This document shows positions 26,058-34,346 of a stretch of 64,000 nt of DNA, piece after piece. The position numbers were made by a program, and so were the translations under genes. Position 1 is the stretch's first letter, and the number at the start of each line of letters is the position of its first letter. The stretch is from CAYJGJ01 sp964367585 (GTDB lineage: Bacteria; Bacillota; Clostridia; Peptostreptococcales; Anaerovoracaceae). The stretch is taken from the NCBI GenBank assembly GCA_964367585.1, contig CAYIYH010000007.1, positions 1 to 64,000 on the forward strand, read 5' to 3'. The notes beneath the pieces were generated by a model. That model was not told the DNA's origin. It worked only from the letters and a program-made list of their open reading frames with translations, and did not search any database.

Positions 26058-26837
26058 TTAGTAGTCTTCATACCCGACAGTTTCCAAATACAATCCGCTA
26101 GGTGGGGCCATTTTTTTGACCCTACTTCTATCTTTGCATTGAATTACCTCCAAAATACTGTTGGGCTTATGAACCCCTAGGCCTATATTGACTAAGGCTC
26201 CGACCATTATTCTAACCATATTATACAAGAAACCATTTCCCGAGAATCTTATTTCAAGAATATCGTCCTCATACACATCAAATTCTATATTATAGATAGT
26301 TCTAACCCTGCTTCCTTTGATTGTACTACCTGTTGTTTCAAATGCAGTAAAATCGTGCGTCCCAATAAAATAGTTCGCAGCTTCCATCATCTTTTCAATA
26401 TTCAAAGGCTTTCGAATTTGGTATGCATAGTTTAATCTAAAAATATCCACCTCATCGCTAAGTAGCAAATCATATCTATATGTCTTCCATTTTGCATCAT
26501 ACCTCGCATGGAACCCCATAGGTTTCTCCTCAATATGTTTAATCTGCAATGGAGTAACATTTTTTGACTCGTTGTTCCCTCCTGTAAAAATATTATTTGT
26601 TGCATACATTATCTTGTGGACCGGAATCGTGCTTTCACAAATAAAAGTGGCGCATTGTCCCAATGCGTGTACCCCTGCATCGGTTCTACCTGCACCATTT
26701 ATCTTTATCTCATGTCCACAAACATTAGACAATGCCTGTTCTAGTACTCCTTGCACGGTTTTACCATTCGGTTGACGCTGCCAACCTATGAAAAAACTTC
26801 CATCATATTCTACTTTTATAAATATATTTCTACTCAT
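26058..26837 (-). CDS. truA: tRNA pseudouridine synthase A
   Basis: TruA makes pseudouridine at positions 38-40 of the tRNA anticodon arm. The catalytic aspartate is D53 in GAGRTDAGVHALG, the opening EYDGSFFIGWQRQ is typical, and the C-terminal RFSGNGFLYNMVR block is present. At 259 residues it has normal length. An in-frame GTG at 26852 overlaps the GAGAGA ribosome site, so the ATG at 26837 was used. It is the last gene of the minus-strand run that begins with tadA, and is separated from queA by a GC-rich structured segment. Confidence 0.95.
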   Translation of the reverse strand: MSRNIFIKVEYDGSFFIGWQRQPNGKTVQGVLEQALSNVCGHEIKINGAGRTDAGVHALGQCATFICESTIPVHKIMYATNNIFTGGNNESKNVTPLQIKHIEEKPMGFHARYDAKWKTYRYDLLLSDEVDIFRLNYAYQIRKPLNIEKMMEAANYFIGTHDFTAFETTGSTIKGSRVRTIYNIEFDVYEDDILEIRFSGNGFLYNMVRIMVGALVNIGLGVHKPNSILEVIQCKDRSRVKKMAPPSGLYLETVGYEDY

Positions 26838-26869
26838 TTTAAAATCTCTCACGTCGTAATATTTAAATC

Positions 26870-27030
26870 GAGGCTAAGGAGCTAGAGTTCTTGCACGATT
26901 AGTCCGTGCCGAAGATTGCAAGATAGCACGAGAGACGATTAGCCTCTCAGAGTTTCAGTGGGGGATTATGTACTCGCCGCTCAAAGTCAAAAATAGAGCA
27001 CACTCCTATAGCGTCGGGGGAGGAGGGGGA
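26870..27030. ncRNA. GC-rich structured element between queA and truA, candidate RNA
   Basis: In AT-rich surroundings this segment is visibly GC-rich and full of inverted repeats: GAGGCTAA (26870-26877) with TTAGCCTC (26939-26946), TCTTGCA (26889-26895) with TGCAAGA (26917-26923), and GCACG (26893-26897) with CGTGC (26905-26909). The last two stems share bases and cannot both form. The 27016-27029 part is GGGGGAGGAGGGGG, so the minus strand carries a C-rich tract 15 bases past the queA stop. Strand and family are unknown. Confidence 0.45.
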
Positions 27031-27043
27031 CATCGTACCGTGG

Positions 27044-28147
27044 TTATAACAACAACATCGCATCACCATAGCTAAAAAACCTATATTCATTTTCGACGGC
27101 TGTACCGTATGCCTCTATTATTTTTTCCTTATCGTAAAAAGCCGATATCAACATCAAGAGTGTGGATTTTGGTAAGTGAAAATTGGTAATCAAACTACTT
27201 ATTATCTTAAATTCATACGGTGGATATATAAATATACCCGTAGACCCTTGTCCTGCTCTCACCTGATAGGCATTCGATTTACTATCATAAGATGCTATGC
27301 TTTCTATCGTGCGGGTTGCCGTAGTCCCTACACTTATTATCTTCCCACCATTTAAAATGGTCTCATTTATGATTTTCGCATTTTGTTCATCGACAAAATA
27401 CTCCTCAAAATGCATTTTATGATCTTCTATTATTTCAGTTTTTACGGGACGAAACGTGCCTATGCCGACATGCAAAGTCACAAATGCAATATTTACGCCT
27501 CTTTTCTTTAATTCGTCTATTATCTCTTGTGTAAAGTGAAGTCCTGCCGTAGGGGCTGCAATTGACCCCTCATGTTTACAATACACAGTTTGATATCTAT
27601 CTTTATCCTTTTCCGTATCTTCTCTTTCTATATATGGTGGCAGTGGCATCCGCCCAGTCTTCTCTACTATATCCAGAAAGTCCCCATCATAATAGAATTT
27701 TACATGCCGACTGCCATCGTCTCCGAATCCTACTATTTCGGCTGTGAGAATTATTTCCTTGCTGACAGATTCGTTACAGTTTTTGTCACTGGATTCTAGC
27801 TTTGATGTGTCGCATTTAAATTCAACCCAAGACCCTACAGATACTTTTTTTGCATTCCGAATTAAAACCTCCCATATGTCACCTTCAATTCTTTTTACTA
27901 AAAGAAACTCTACATTTGCTCCGGTATCCTTTTTTTTACCGAAAAGTCTTGCAGGTATAACTTTCGAATTATTCATCACCAAACAATCACCGGGGTTAAA
28001 ATGTTTCACTATGTCATAAAAGTGTTCGTGCGAAACCTTTCCAGATGCACGGTCGATTACCATGAGTTTGGATATATCACGTCTATCCAATGGAGATTGT
28101 GCTATTAACTCCTTTGGCAGACCATAATCAAATTCTTGAATATTCAT
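27044..28147 (-). CDS. queA: S-adenosylmethionine:tRNA ribosyltransferase-isomerase QueA
   Basis: QueA transfers the ribosyl part of S-adenosylmethionine to preQ1 in tRNA to form epoxyqueuosine. The 367-residue protein starts NIQEFDYGLPKELIAQSP. It shows NNSKVIPARLFG, GRMPLPPYI, AAPTAGLHFT, LHVGIGTFRPV, VGTTATRTIES and NFHLPKSTLLMLISAF, all diagnostic. An extra loop near residues 108-125 is Asn/Ser-rich. AAAGGC provides the ribosome site. It sits in the ruvA-ruvB-queA order common in Clostridia. The partner gene tgt is not in the window. Confidence 0.95.
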   Translation of the reverse strand: MNIQEFDYGLPKELIAQSPLDRRDISKLMVIDRASGKVSHEHFYDIVKHFNPGDCLVMNNSKVIPARLFGKKKDTGANVEFLLVKRIEGDIWEVLIRNAKKVSVGSWVEFKCDTSKLESSDKNCNESVSKEIILTAEIVGFGDDGSRHVKFYYDGDFLDIVEKTGRMPLPPYIEREDTEKDKDRYQTVYCKHEGSIAAPTAGLHFTQEIIDELKKRGVNIAFVTLHVGIGTFRPVKTEIIEDHKMHFEEYFVDEQNAKIINETILNGGKIISVGTTATRTIESIASYDSKSNAYQVRAGQGSTGIFIYPPYEFKIISSLITNFHLPKSTLLMLISAFYDKEKIIEAYGTAVENEYRFFSYGDAMLLL

Positions 28148-28178
28148 GCATGCCTTTCTATTTCATTTCTTATAATAT

Positions 28179-28213
28179 AGCCTCGTTTATTACTTTTTAA
28201 AATAAACGAGGCT
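28179..28213. terminator. Strong 13-bp hairpin between ruvB and queA
   Basis: AGCCTCGTTTATT pairs perfectly with AATAAACGAGGCT across a nine-base loop. No T-run follows on the minus strand, so it may be an RNA stability or processing hairpin rather than a full terminator. Confidence 0.5.
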
Positions 28214-28270
28214 TAATATGTTAACAATTACTCTACTTTTGCGAAGCTCTAATGCTTGATATACTAGTAG

Positions 28271-29287
28271 TTACTCTTCTTTCATCAAGCCGAGGTGCGT
28301 ATACCCAAGATTAGAAACGACCCTTCCTTTCGGTGTCCTATAAATCAATCCAGATTGTATCATGTACGGCTCGTGCGCTTCTTCTATCGTAACTCTTTCT
28401 TCGCCAAGAGATGCTGCGATTGTATCGATGCCTACGGGGCCACCGTTGTAATCTTCTATTATCTTCCTGATTATTTCTCGATCTAGTCTTTCCAATCCTA
28501 ACTCGTCTACTCCCAACGAGTTAAGGGCCCTTTCGGTGATTTCTTTATCTATCGTACTTTTCCCTACGACTTGTGCGAAGTCCCTGACCCTTTTCAAAAT
28601 CCTGTTGGCTATACGAGGAGTTCCCCGTGACCTTTTTGACATTTCTTTTACAGAATCCTCGTCTATGCTTATGTTCAATATTTTTGCCGACCTTGCGATG
28701 ATTTGTGCTAGTTCCTCGGGTTCATACAATTCAAACTTACTTACTATTCCAAATCTATCTCTCAGCGGTGCAGATAGACTTCCGTATCTCGTCGTCGCTC
28801 CTATTAGTGTAAATCTTGACAAATCTAGTCTAATTGAACGCGCCGAAGGCCCTTTCCCGATTATTATATCGAGAACAAAGTCTTCCATTGCAGAGTATAG
28901 AACTTCCTCGACTGTTGTGTTTAACCTATGGATTTCATCTATGAATAACACGTCGTTTTCATTTAGGTTTGTAAGGATTGCAGCAAGATCTCCTGCTTTT
29001 TCTATCGCAGGGCCGGTTGTAATCTTGATTTCCGCACCTTTTTCTTTTGCTATTATTCCTGCGAGTGTAGTTTTTCCTAATCCTGGAGGGCCATAAAAAA
29101 GCACGTGGTCCAATGCCTCCCCACGAATCTTCGATGCTTCAATATATATGCCTAAGTTTTCTTTCGCATTTTTTTGCCCGATATATTCCGAAAGAAATTG
29201 CGGCCTCAATGATAGCTCATTATATGCGTCGTATTCAATGAATTCCGTTGTAGTGTTTAATTCATCGTGTCTATTGTCATTATCCAT
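28271..29287 (-). CDS. ruvB: Holliday junction branch migration ATPase RuvB
   Basis: RuvB is the ring motor that drives branch migration at Holliday junctions with RuvA. The 338-residue protein has LRPQFLSEYIGQ at the start, Walker A GPPGLGKTT (66-74), Walker B VLFIDEIHRL, sensor IGATTRYGSLSAPLRDRFG and the C-terminal winged helix ending in YTHLGL. Length is normal. It lies 88 bases downstream of ruvA on the same strand. RuvC is not in the window. Confidence 0.97.
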   Translation of the reverse strand: MDNDNRHDELNTTTEFIEYDAYNELSLRPQFLSEYIGQKNAKENLGIYIEASKIRGEALDHVLFYGPPGLGKTTLAGIIAKEKGAEIKITTGPAIEKAGDLAAILTNLNENDVLFIDEIHRLNTTVEEVLYSAMEDFVLDIIIGKGPSARSIRLDLSRFTLIGATTRYGSLSAPLRDRFGIVSKFELYEPEELAQIIARSAKILNISIDEDSVKEMSKRSRGTPRIANRILKRVRDFAQVVGKSTIDKEITERALNSLGVDELGLERLDREIIRKIIEDYNGGPVGIDTIAASLGEERVTIEEAHEPYMIQSGLIYRTPKGRVVSNLGYTHLGLMKEE

Positions 29288-29375
29288 TTTTCACCTCAGT
29301 GTATGATAATACCTTGCTATTGCAGTACTTATTAGAACTTATTTCTCCATGTAGTGTTGGAAGTATGATAAGCAA

Positions 29376-29972
29376 TTACATTTTTCTAAGAGCTTCTTTT
29401 ATGTATTGCTCTATGGTCAAGCCCTCGTCGGATACTTTCGAAAGTGCCACTGTCGCATCTCCCTTGCTATATCCCAAAGCCATAAGTGCATTGAGTGCTT
29501 CGTCTCGTTCGTGTGAGATATGCATGCTTGGAGTTACTTGAATACTTTCGTCCTCACCCATCGTAGAAATCCCGATTTTATCCTTTAACTCCAACACTAT
29601 TCTTTCTGCAAGTTTTTTACCTACACCGCTTGCCCTCATTATATTTTTGATGTCATTGTTTCCGATCGAAAACTTGAGCTCGATTGGTGTTAGGATCGAC
29701 ATAATCGCAATTGCGGCTTTTGCACCAACACCATTGACAGTTATTAGGGTTTCAAACAAATCGAGACTTTCTGTGTCGTCAAATCCGTACAAACTTACTT
29801 CGTTTTCCCGCAATATCATGGAGGTATGTAACATAACCTCTACGCCTTCAAGCAATCCGTAAATATGTGAATTGGTAGGAACAAATACTTCGTAGCCGAT
29901 GCCTGCAGATGTTTCTACAACTATTGAGTTAGCCTTTCCGATATAAAACTTTCCTCGCACTATTCTTATCAC
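29376..29972 (-). CDS. ruvA: Holliday junction DNA helicase subunit RuvA
   Basis: RuvA binds the four-way junction and loads RuvB. The 198-residue protein begins MIRIVRGKFYIGK and has an OB domain with GIGYEVFVP. Helix-hairpin-helix segments follow (LITVNGVGAKAAIAIMS, then MRASGVGKKLAERIVLELKDK), and the C-terminal RuvB-binding helices (DEALNALMALGYSK). It overlaps the upstream lit-like gene by four bases, implying coupled translation. Confidence 0.96.
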   Translation of the reverse strand: MIRIVRGKFYIGKANSIVVETSAGIGYEVFVPTNSHIYGLLEGVEVMLHTSMILRENEVSLYGFDDTESLDLFETLITVNGVGAKAAIAIMSILTPIELKFSIGNNDIKNIMRASGVGKKLAERIVLELKDKIGISTMGEDESIQVTPSMHISHERDEALNALMALGYSKGDATVALSKVSDEGLTIEQYIKEALRKM

Positions 29973-30643
29973 TTTGCTTGCCTCTTTTTCTTATAAACAA
30001 TATACAACAATATTCCCGTAACGAAAATGATACTTATAATCATAATTGCACACTCCATGAAAAAAGTGTCTGGTAGAATTTTTATTACTGGGTCGGTGTA
30101 CTGGTCGAATATCCAGTAGTCATTCCTAAAAAATATGTTATGGAATAACACGAATGCAGTTTCCCAATCTATTGCAATTCTGATAATGATAATAATCGGA
30201 ACAACAAAATTTAAAATAGTAGCAAGTAAGAGCGGACGATAACTTGTTGGTTGGACGGAATCACCTGCATTTTTGGGGTTGAAGCAATATACTCCTAATA
30301 AAACAGTTACGGCAAGCGACACCACGAAAATAACTTCGATTGCTATAAAAATAGCTTTTACTTCCTCGAAGTGGATATCCCCCTCTTCGGACATCCTTAT
30401 GTCATCAAATACCAGCTTGTCGGGGCCGAAAATACTATTATAATCGATCAGTATATCATAATTATTAGTTATCTTTTCGTAGCTCCATCCTGTGTTTGAG
30501 ACTAAATCGTGCCTTTCGATGTTTGAGTAATATAGAGGTTTAAATTTCAAAGTAAATAGTACTGCAAAACTTGTGACAAGCAAAAATATCGATATTCCTA
30601 ATATGATTTCTATAATTATTTTTGATACACTACTGCGCTGCAT
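29969..30643 (-). CDS. Lit-like (TIGR01906) integral membrane protein, lipoprotein transacylase family
   Basis: About 224 residues with four or five membrane helices. The motifs YDILIDYNSIFGPDKLVF, GDIHFEEVKAIF and VLFHNIFFRNDYWIFD match the TIGR01906/DUF1461 family, which includes Lit, the enzyme that moves an acyl chain within the lipoprotein N-terminal cysteine to give lyso-lipoproteins. Candidate catalytic histidines are H91 and H168. Activity is inferred from family only. The ATG at 30643 follows AGGAG by five bases. A TTG at 30658 would overlap whiA. It lies between whiA and ruvA. Confidence 0.75.
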   Translation of the reverse strand: MQRSSVSKIIIEIILGISIFLLVTSFAVLFTLKFKPLYYSNIERHDLVSNTGWSYEKITNNYDILIDYNSIFGPDKLVFDDIRMSEEGDIHFEEVKAIFIAIEVIFVVSLAVTVLLGVYCFNPKNAGDSVQPTSYRPLLLATILNFVVPIIIIIRIAIDWETAFVLFHNIFFRNDYWIFDQYTDPVIKILPDTFFMECAIMIISIIFVTGILLYIVYKKKRQAK

Positions 30644-30654
30644 TCTTGCTCCTA

Positions 30655-31596
30655 TCAATACTTGTCTGCAATTGCTTCTATTTTTTTCAATCTATTGTTT
30701 ATTCCCGATTTTTTCATCGGGGGATTAAGAAGTGCTCCTAGCTCTGTTATAGATATCTCAGGATTATCAAGTCTTAGCAACGCAACTTGCAGCAATTTTG
30801 CATCTAAATTTTTAAATCCATCATTTTCCTGGATTTTCTTTATCGCCTCTACATGCCTTTGCGCCGCTTCTATAGTCCTATCGGTATTTGCATTGTCGCA
30901 ATTCGTGATACGAACCACGTCTCCACGAACCTCTTTTTGTATTTTTACATCTTCCAAAAGCAACACCTTTGAATATGCTCCCATAAGTGCTAGCATATCA
31001 CTGATATATGCGGAATTTTTCATATACACTATGCACTTTTCTTTTCTTTTTGTTATATTTGCCTTTAGATCCTCGAATGAATTAATCAATTTCCGCAGAT
31101 CCTTTGCCATTGTTTCGCTCTTGCATGAAAATTCAAGATGATAACTTCTTCTCGGATCATTTATGCTGCCAGATCCGATAAAAAACCCCCTAAGATATGC
31201 TTTTTTACAACATTTCGTTTTTACGATGTTTTCATATATTCCATCCGTAAAAAAATCTCCTTCGTCGCTGTCAAGCATGATTCCTAACTGACGCAATATG
31301 AGTTCACAGTCTTTACTATTATCTATATGAAGCACATATATGTTGTTTTTTCTGAAGTGTTCGTTTTCTTCTATTTCTACTGATGAATCAATATTAAAGT
31401 GTTCACTAAATAACTGCTTAAAATGTCGAACTACGGTGAGATTTTCTGTATGCATATTAATCTTAATTTTGCCTTTTCCAAGCAGGGAAAGTGTGGCGGA
31501 CGCCCTCACAAATCCCGACATCTCAGCAATCTTACAGCATGATTTATCCGATGTTATCTTACTCAATTCTTCTTTAGTTTCGACCGAGAATGACAC
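30655..31596 (-). CDS. whiA: DNA-binding protein WhiA
   Basis: WhiA pairs an N-terminal homing-endonuclease-like (LAGLIDADG) fold with a C-terminal helix-turn-helix, and acts in division, chromosome segregation and, in some species, sporulation. The family start SFSVETKEELSKI, the core YLRGFFIGSGSINDP, and the C-terminal LDNPEISITELGALLNPPMKKSGINNRLKKI are clear. The GTG at 31596 with AAAGGA upstream gives a normal 313 residues. A longer frame from 31722 runs back into ispE and was rejected. rapZ and yvcK, its usual neighbours, are missing here. Confidence 0.94.
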   Translation of the reverse strand: MSFSVETKEELSKITSDKSCCKIAEMSGFVRASATLSLLGKGKIKINMHTENLTVVRHFKQLFSEHFNIDSSVEIEENEHFRKNNIYVLHIDNSKDCELILRQLGIMLDSDEGDFFTDGIYENIVKTKCCKKAYLRGFFIGSGSINDPRRSYHLEFSCKSETMAKDLRKLINSFEDLKANITKRKEKCIVYMKNSAYISDMLALMGAYSKVLLLEDVKIQKEVRGDVVRITNCDNANTDRTIEAAQRHVEAIKKIQENDGFKNLDAKLLQVALLRLDNPEISITELGALLNPPMKKSGINNRLKKIEAIADKY

Positions 31597-31609
31597 TTGA
31601 TTCCTTTCT

Positions 31610-32662
31610 TTAAATAGTAATGGTCCAATATGCCTCATATCCTTGCTCACGCAGTTTAGAACACATATCTTTTGCACTCTTATACTTGTGAAAAAGGGCA
31701 AAAACCGTGGGGCCACTTCCACTCATCATTACCTTTATGCTATCTTTGCATTGAGCCATGAGATTTTTTAACTCTTTAACTTTAATATATTTTTCGAGAG
31801 TATAGCATTCTAACACATTGACCATCTCATCGGTAGCAGCGTTCAAATTACCTTTTGTCAAATCACCTGTTAGTTTATCATTATCGGGCCGCTGTACAAT
31901 GTTACAATCGTCTATTCCTTCATAAACTTCTTTCGTGGAAACACTCAGGTTAGGCTTTGCAATTACGACTACTGCTTTTGTACTGGGAACTTTCGTTATG
32001 TCCGTCCCTATTCCGGTTGCCCTTGCGCATGTTGCTATCAAAGGGTCCTTAGATATACTGGAATTTGAGAGAGAAGGGTTCTCTTTGGCTTGTCCTAATA
32101 TACAAAAAGGCACGTCTGCGCCGAGCCTTTGTCCTAAATCACACAATCCTTTGAGATCCAAATTTAAATCTAAAATTTCACTAAGCCCAAGCAAAACCGC
32201 AGCAGCATTTCCGCTCCCCCCGGCAAGGCCTGCTGCCACGGGGATTCTCTTTTTTATGTCGATTGATATTTCTCCGCAAGCGTTTTCATTTACGAATTTA
32301 TCTACTATTAACTGAGCGGCTTTGTATGCTATATTTCTTTCATCAGTCGGAAGAAAAGACTTGTTAGTCTTTAAAGAGATAGTAATGCCATGGTTCGAAG
32401 CATTTCTATCACTTTCAAGGGGCGTACGGATATCACTAGTATTAGATTTATTTTGTTGTGAGACATTTGCGGCATCGGAGTATCCACACTCGCTTGCCTT
32501 CGTCACTGCCTCAGAAATTTTCCGATACGAAACAGTTACGTCGTCATGAAAATCTAAAGACTGCATTATCATGTCCACTTCATGATACCCGTCATGTCTT
32601 TTATTTTTTACATCTAAAGAAAGATTTATTTTTGCATATGAATAAATTTTTATTTGCTTCAT
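31610..32662 (-). CDS. ispE: 4-diphosphocytidyl-2-C-methyl-D-erythritol kinase
   Basis: IspE phosphorylates CDP-methylerythritol in the non-mevalonate isoprenoid pathway. The GHMP kinase signature PVAAGLAGGSGNAAA, the start YAKINLSLDVKNKRHDGYHEV and the C-terminal VMMSGSGPTVFALF are present. At 350 residues it is about 65 longer than usual. Two hydrophilic Ser/Asn-rich insertions (about residues 47-90 and 195-215) account for the excess, and neither interrupts a motif. It is placed between the Ig-like protein gene (3 bases upstream) and whiA (13 bases downstream), clearly one transcript. Confidence 0.93.
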   Translation of the reverse strand: MKQIKIYSYAKINLSLDVKNKRHDGYHEVDMIMQSLDFHDDVTVSYRKISEAVTKASECGYSDAANVSQQNKSNTSDIRTPLESDRNASNHGITISLKTNKSFLPTDERNIAYKAAQLIVDKFVNENACGEISIDIKKRIPVAAGLAGGSGNAAAVLLGLSEILDLNLDLKGLCDLGQRLGADVPFCILGQAKENPSLSNSSISKDPLIATCARATGIGTDITKVPSTKAVVVIAKPNLSVSTKEVYEGIDDCNIVQRPDNDKLTGDLTKGNLNAATDEMVNVLECYTLEKYIKVKELKNLMAQCKDSIKVMMSGSGPTVFALFHKYKSAKDMCSKLREQGYEAYWTITI

Positions 32663-32665
32663 AAA

Positions 32666-33499
32666 TTACTTTTTCTTTTTATTTTTTGCTGAAGTTTTTG
32701 ATTTTGTCTCTTCCTTTTTAGGCTTTATCTTTTTTCGCATTTTTGCTACATATTGACTTCCAGCACTTGCAGAGGATCTTCTTTGCTTTACCTTATATTT
32801 GTTTCTTTCAACTGCTTGCTTTTTAGGAGCTTTCTCTTTTGCCCTCTTCTTTTCAATTTCCTTTTCGTGGATTGCTATTACTTCTTTTACACTCTTTCCT
32901 GTACGCTTTGCTTCTTTGTACGGATTAAATGCTTCTTCCGTAGCAACTGCTACATCATCTTGCTTTTTCATCGACTTTTGAGTAAAAAATACCATTGCAC
33001 CCATCATGACTACCATCATAACTACGTTGATCGTAGTTGTCACAGAAGTGTTTTGGGTTTTATACGTAACAGAAACCTCTTCTGAAAGAGACGGTCCGCC
33101 GACAGATCCGACAAAATCACTATCGACTACAAGTGTGTATTCGGAATTACTAAGGACTGGTTCTTCGCCTTGACTCGCTATCGCAAGGACTTCGCTTTTA
33201 TCCTTAGGGTTTAAATATAATTCCAATGGTATATTTTTTCCATCGGGACCTTGCAATGTAATACTATCGCTAGTGTAATATGTCCTTCCATCCACATCAT
33301 TGTTTTTTAGAACGTCTTCTTCGATTACTTGATTGAAATATAATTTAACACTCATGCTTTCTGCGGATGTGTTTGTTTGTCCGTCCACGGGATAGGTTTC
33401 TTCCAATTCGAATGTTGAAGCACCCGCAACCAAACCGCTCGATACCAACATAAACGCAACGATTGCCATACTACATGCAATTCTAATTATGCTCTTCAT
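32666..33499 (-). CDS. Membrane protein with extracellular SbsA/Big_5-like Ig domain and Lys-rich tail
   Basis: This 277-residue protein has a signal peptide (residues 1-27), an extracellular domain of about 110 residues with the Big_5 pattern (EETYPVDGQTN, then VKLYFNQ, YTLVVDSDFVG) and one membrane helix (about 157-178). A very basic cytoplasmic tail of about 95 residues is dominated by Lys (ends KTSAKNKKKK). The tail could bind RNA, DNA or acidic lipids. No known function. It is embedded between tadA and ispE with three-base gaps, so it is co-expressed with housekeeping genes. Confidence 0.7.
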   Translation of the reverse strand: MKSIIRIACSMAIVAFMLVSSGLVAGASTFELEETYPVDGQTNTSAESMSVKLYFNQVIEEDVLKNNDVDGRTYYTSDSITLQGPDGKNIPLELYLNPKDKSEVLAIASQGEEPVLSNSEYTLVVDSDFVGSVGGPSLSEEVSVTYKTQNTSVTTTINVVMMVVMMGAMVFFTQKSMKKQDDVAVATEEAFNPYKEAKRTGKSVKEVIAIHEKEIEKKRAKEKAPKKQAVERNKYKVKQRRSSASAGSQYVAKMRKKIKPKKEETKSKTSAKNKKKK

Positions 33500-33502
33500 T
33501 AA

Positions 33503-33988
33503 TTATTCCTCCATAACACTTTTTTTGCTAACTTTTTCTCTAAGCTTTTTAAAGAAAGTTTTCAATATTTGAGAACATTCAACTTCCTCTATTCCGAAAT
33601 ATACATTTACTCTATGATTTAGTTTCGGTGAATTTGTGACATCAAAAATACTTCCGCATGCACCTGTTTTTTCGTCCGGAGCTCCAATGTATAAATTTTT
33701 TATTCTCGCCAAAACTATTGCACCCGCACACATTACACATGGCTCTAGTGTAACATACATATCACAATCGACTAATCGTTCTGTTTTCAAAAAACTAGAG
33801 GCTTCTCTGATAGCGCTAATCTCGGCGTGTGATGTGGGGCATTTTTCCTTTTTGACAAGATTATATCCTCTGCCAATAATAATGCCATCTTTAACTATTA
33901 CCGCCCCGACAGGGACTTCGTCCACATTCTCCGCCTTATGCGCTTCAGTCAACGCCTCTTGCATATATTCATTTACGCTACTTTTCAT
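33503..33988 (-). CDS. tadA: tRNA-specific adenosine deaminase TadA
   Basis: TadA converts A34 of tRNA-Arg(ACG) to inosine. Zinc and catalytic residues are H54 and E56 in SHAEISAI plus C84 and C87 in EPCVMCAGA. The 161-residue length and the VPVGAVIVKDG start fit. It is the first gene of the minus-strand run down to truA. The ribosome site is GGGGAT. Confidence 0.93.
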   Translation of the reverse strand: MKSSVNEYMQEALTEAHKAENVDEVPVGAVIVKDGIIIGRGYNLVKKEKCPTSHAEISAIREASSFLKTERLVDCDMYVTLEPCVMCAGAIVLARIKNLYIGAPDEKTGACGSIFDVTNSPKLNHRVNVYFGIEEVECSQILKTFFKKLREKVSKKSVMEE

Positions 33989-34277
33989 CTATTGATCCCC
34001 ATAGATTTTCACTTTACACAAAATGGAAAATCCATATCACATTGCGTACAGACTCATCATGTATTATACAAAAAACGCAAATGGATGTCAAGTGTTCAGG
34101 GTAAACGTATGTACATTATCGGGGTGAACGCAAGTATCTATCAGAACTAGGCGCACGTAGAAAAATCAACTACCGTAGGCCTGTACGCCATACATACATA
34201 AGCATTTCGAAAAGGAGACAGAATCAACTTTGTTTTTTACTATAATTATGGTAAAATTCGAGCACGGAGATATAGTT
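33989..34277. promoter_or_regulatory. Divergent intergenic region with a 22-bp dyad
   Basis: Holds the promoters of tadA (minus) and the radical SAM gene (plus). A dyad TTTTAC-TATAATTATG-GTAAAA lies at 34235-34256 and includes a TATAAT-like box. No gene is seen here. A short leader frame starts at 34278. Confidence 0.45.
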
Positions 34278-34346
34278 ATGAATAATATCATTCAAAGCTA
34301 TGCATTTGAGCGGAAAGGAATGAAACTAATTAAATGGAAGATATAA
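34278..34346 (+). CDS. 22-residue ORF overlapping the radical SAM gene start
   Basis: An ATG with GGAGAT seven bases upstream opens MNNIIQSYAFERKGMKLIKWKI and stops at 34344-34346, 13 bases inside the next gene in another frame. It may couple translation to the downstream gene. Coding status is uncertain. Confidence 0.3.
   Translation: MNNIIQSYAFERKGMKLIKWKI

Noticed and set aside
27016..27029. G-quadruplex on the plus strand
   Set aside because: Only two long G-runs and one GG are present, too few for a stable four-run structure.
28179..28213. IS-element terminal inverted repeat
   Set aside because: The two arms are only nine bases apart with no transposase or target duplication. It is a simple RNA hairpin.
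30655..31722. 355-residue WhiA with long N-terminal extension
   Set aside because: The extra 42 residues run through the end of ispE. The GTG at 31596 has a ribosome site and gives the family start.
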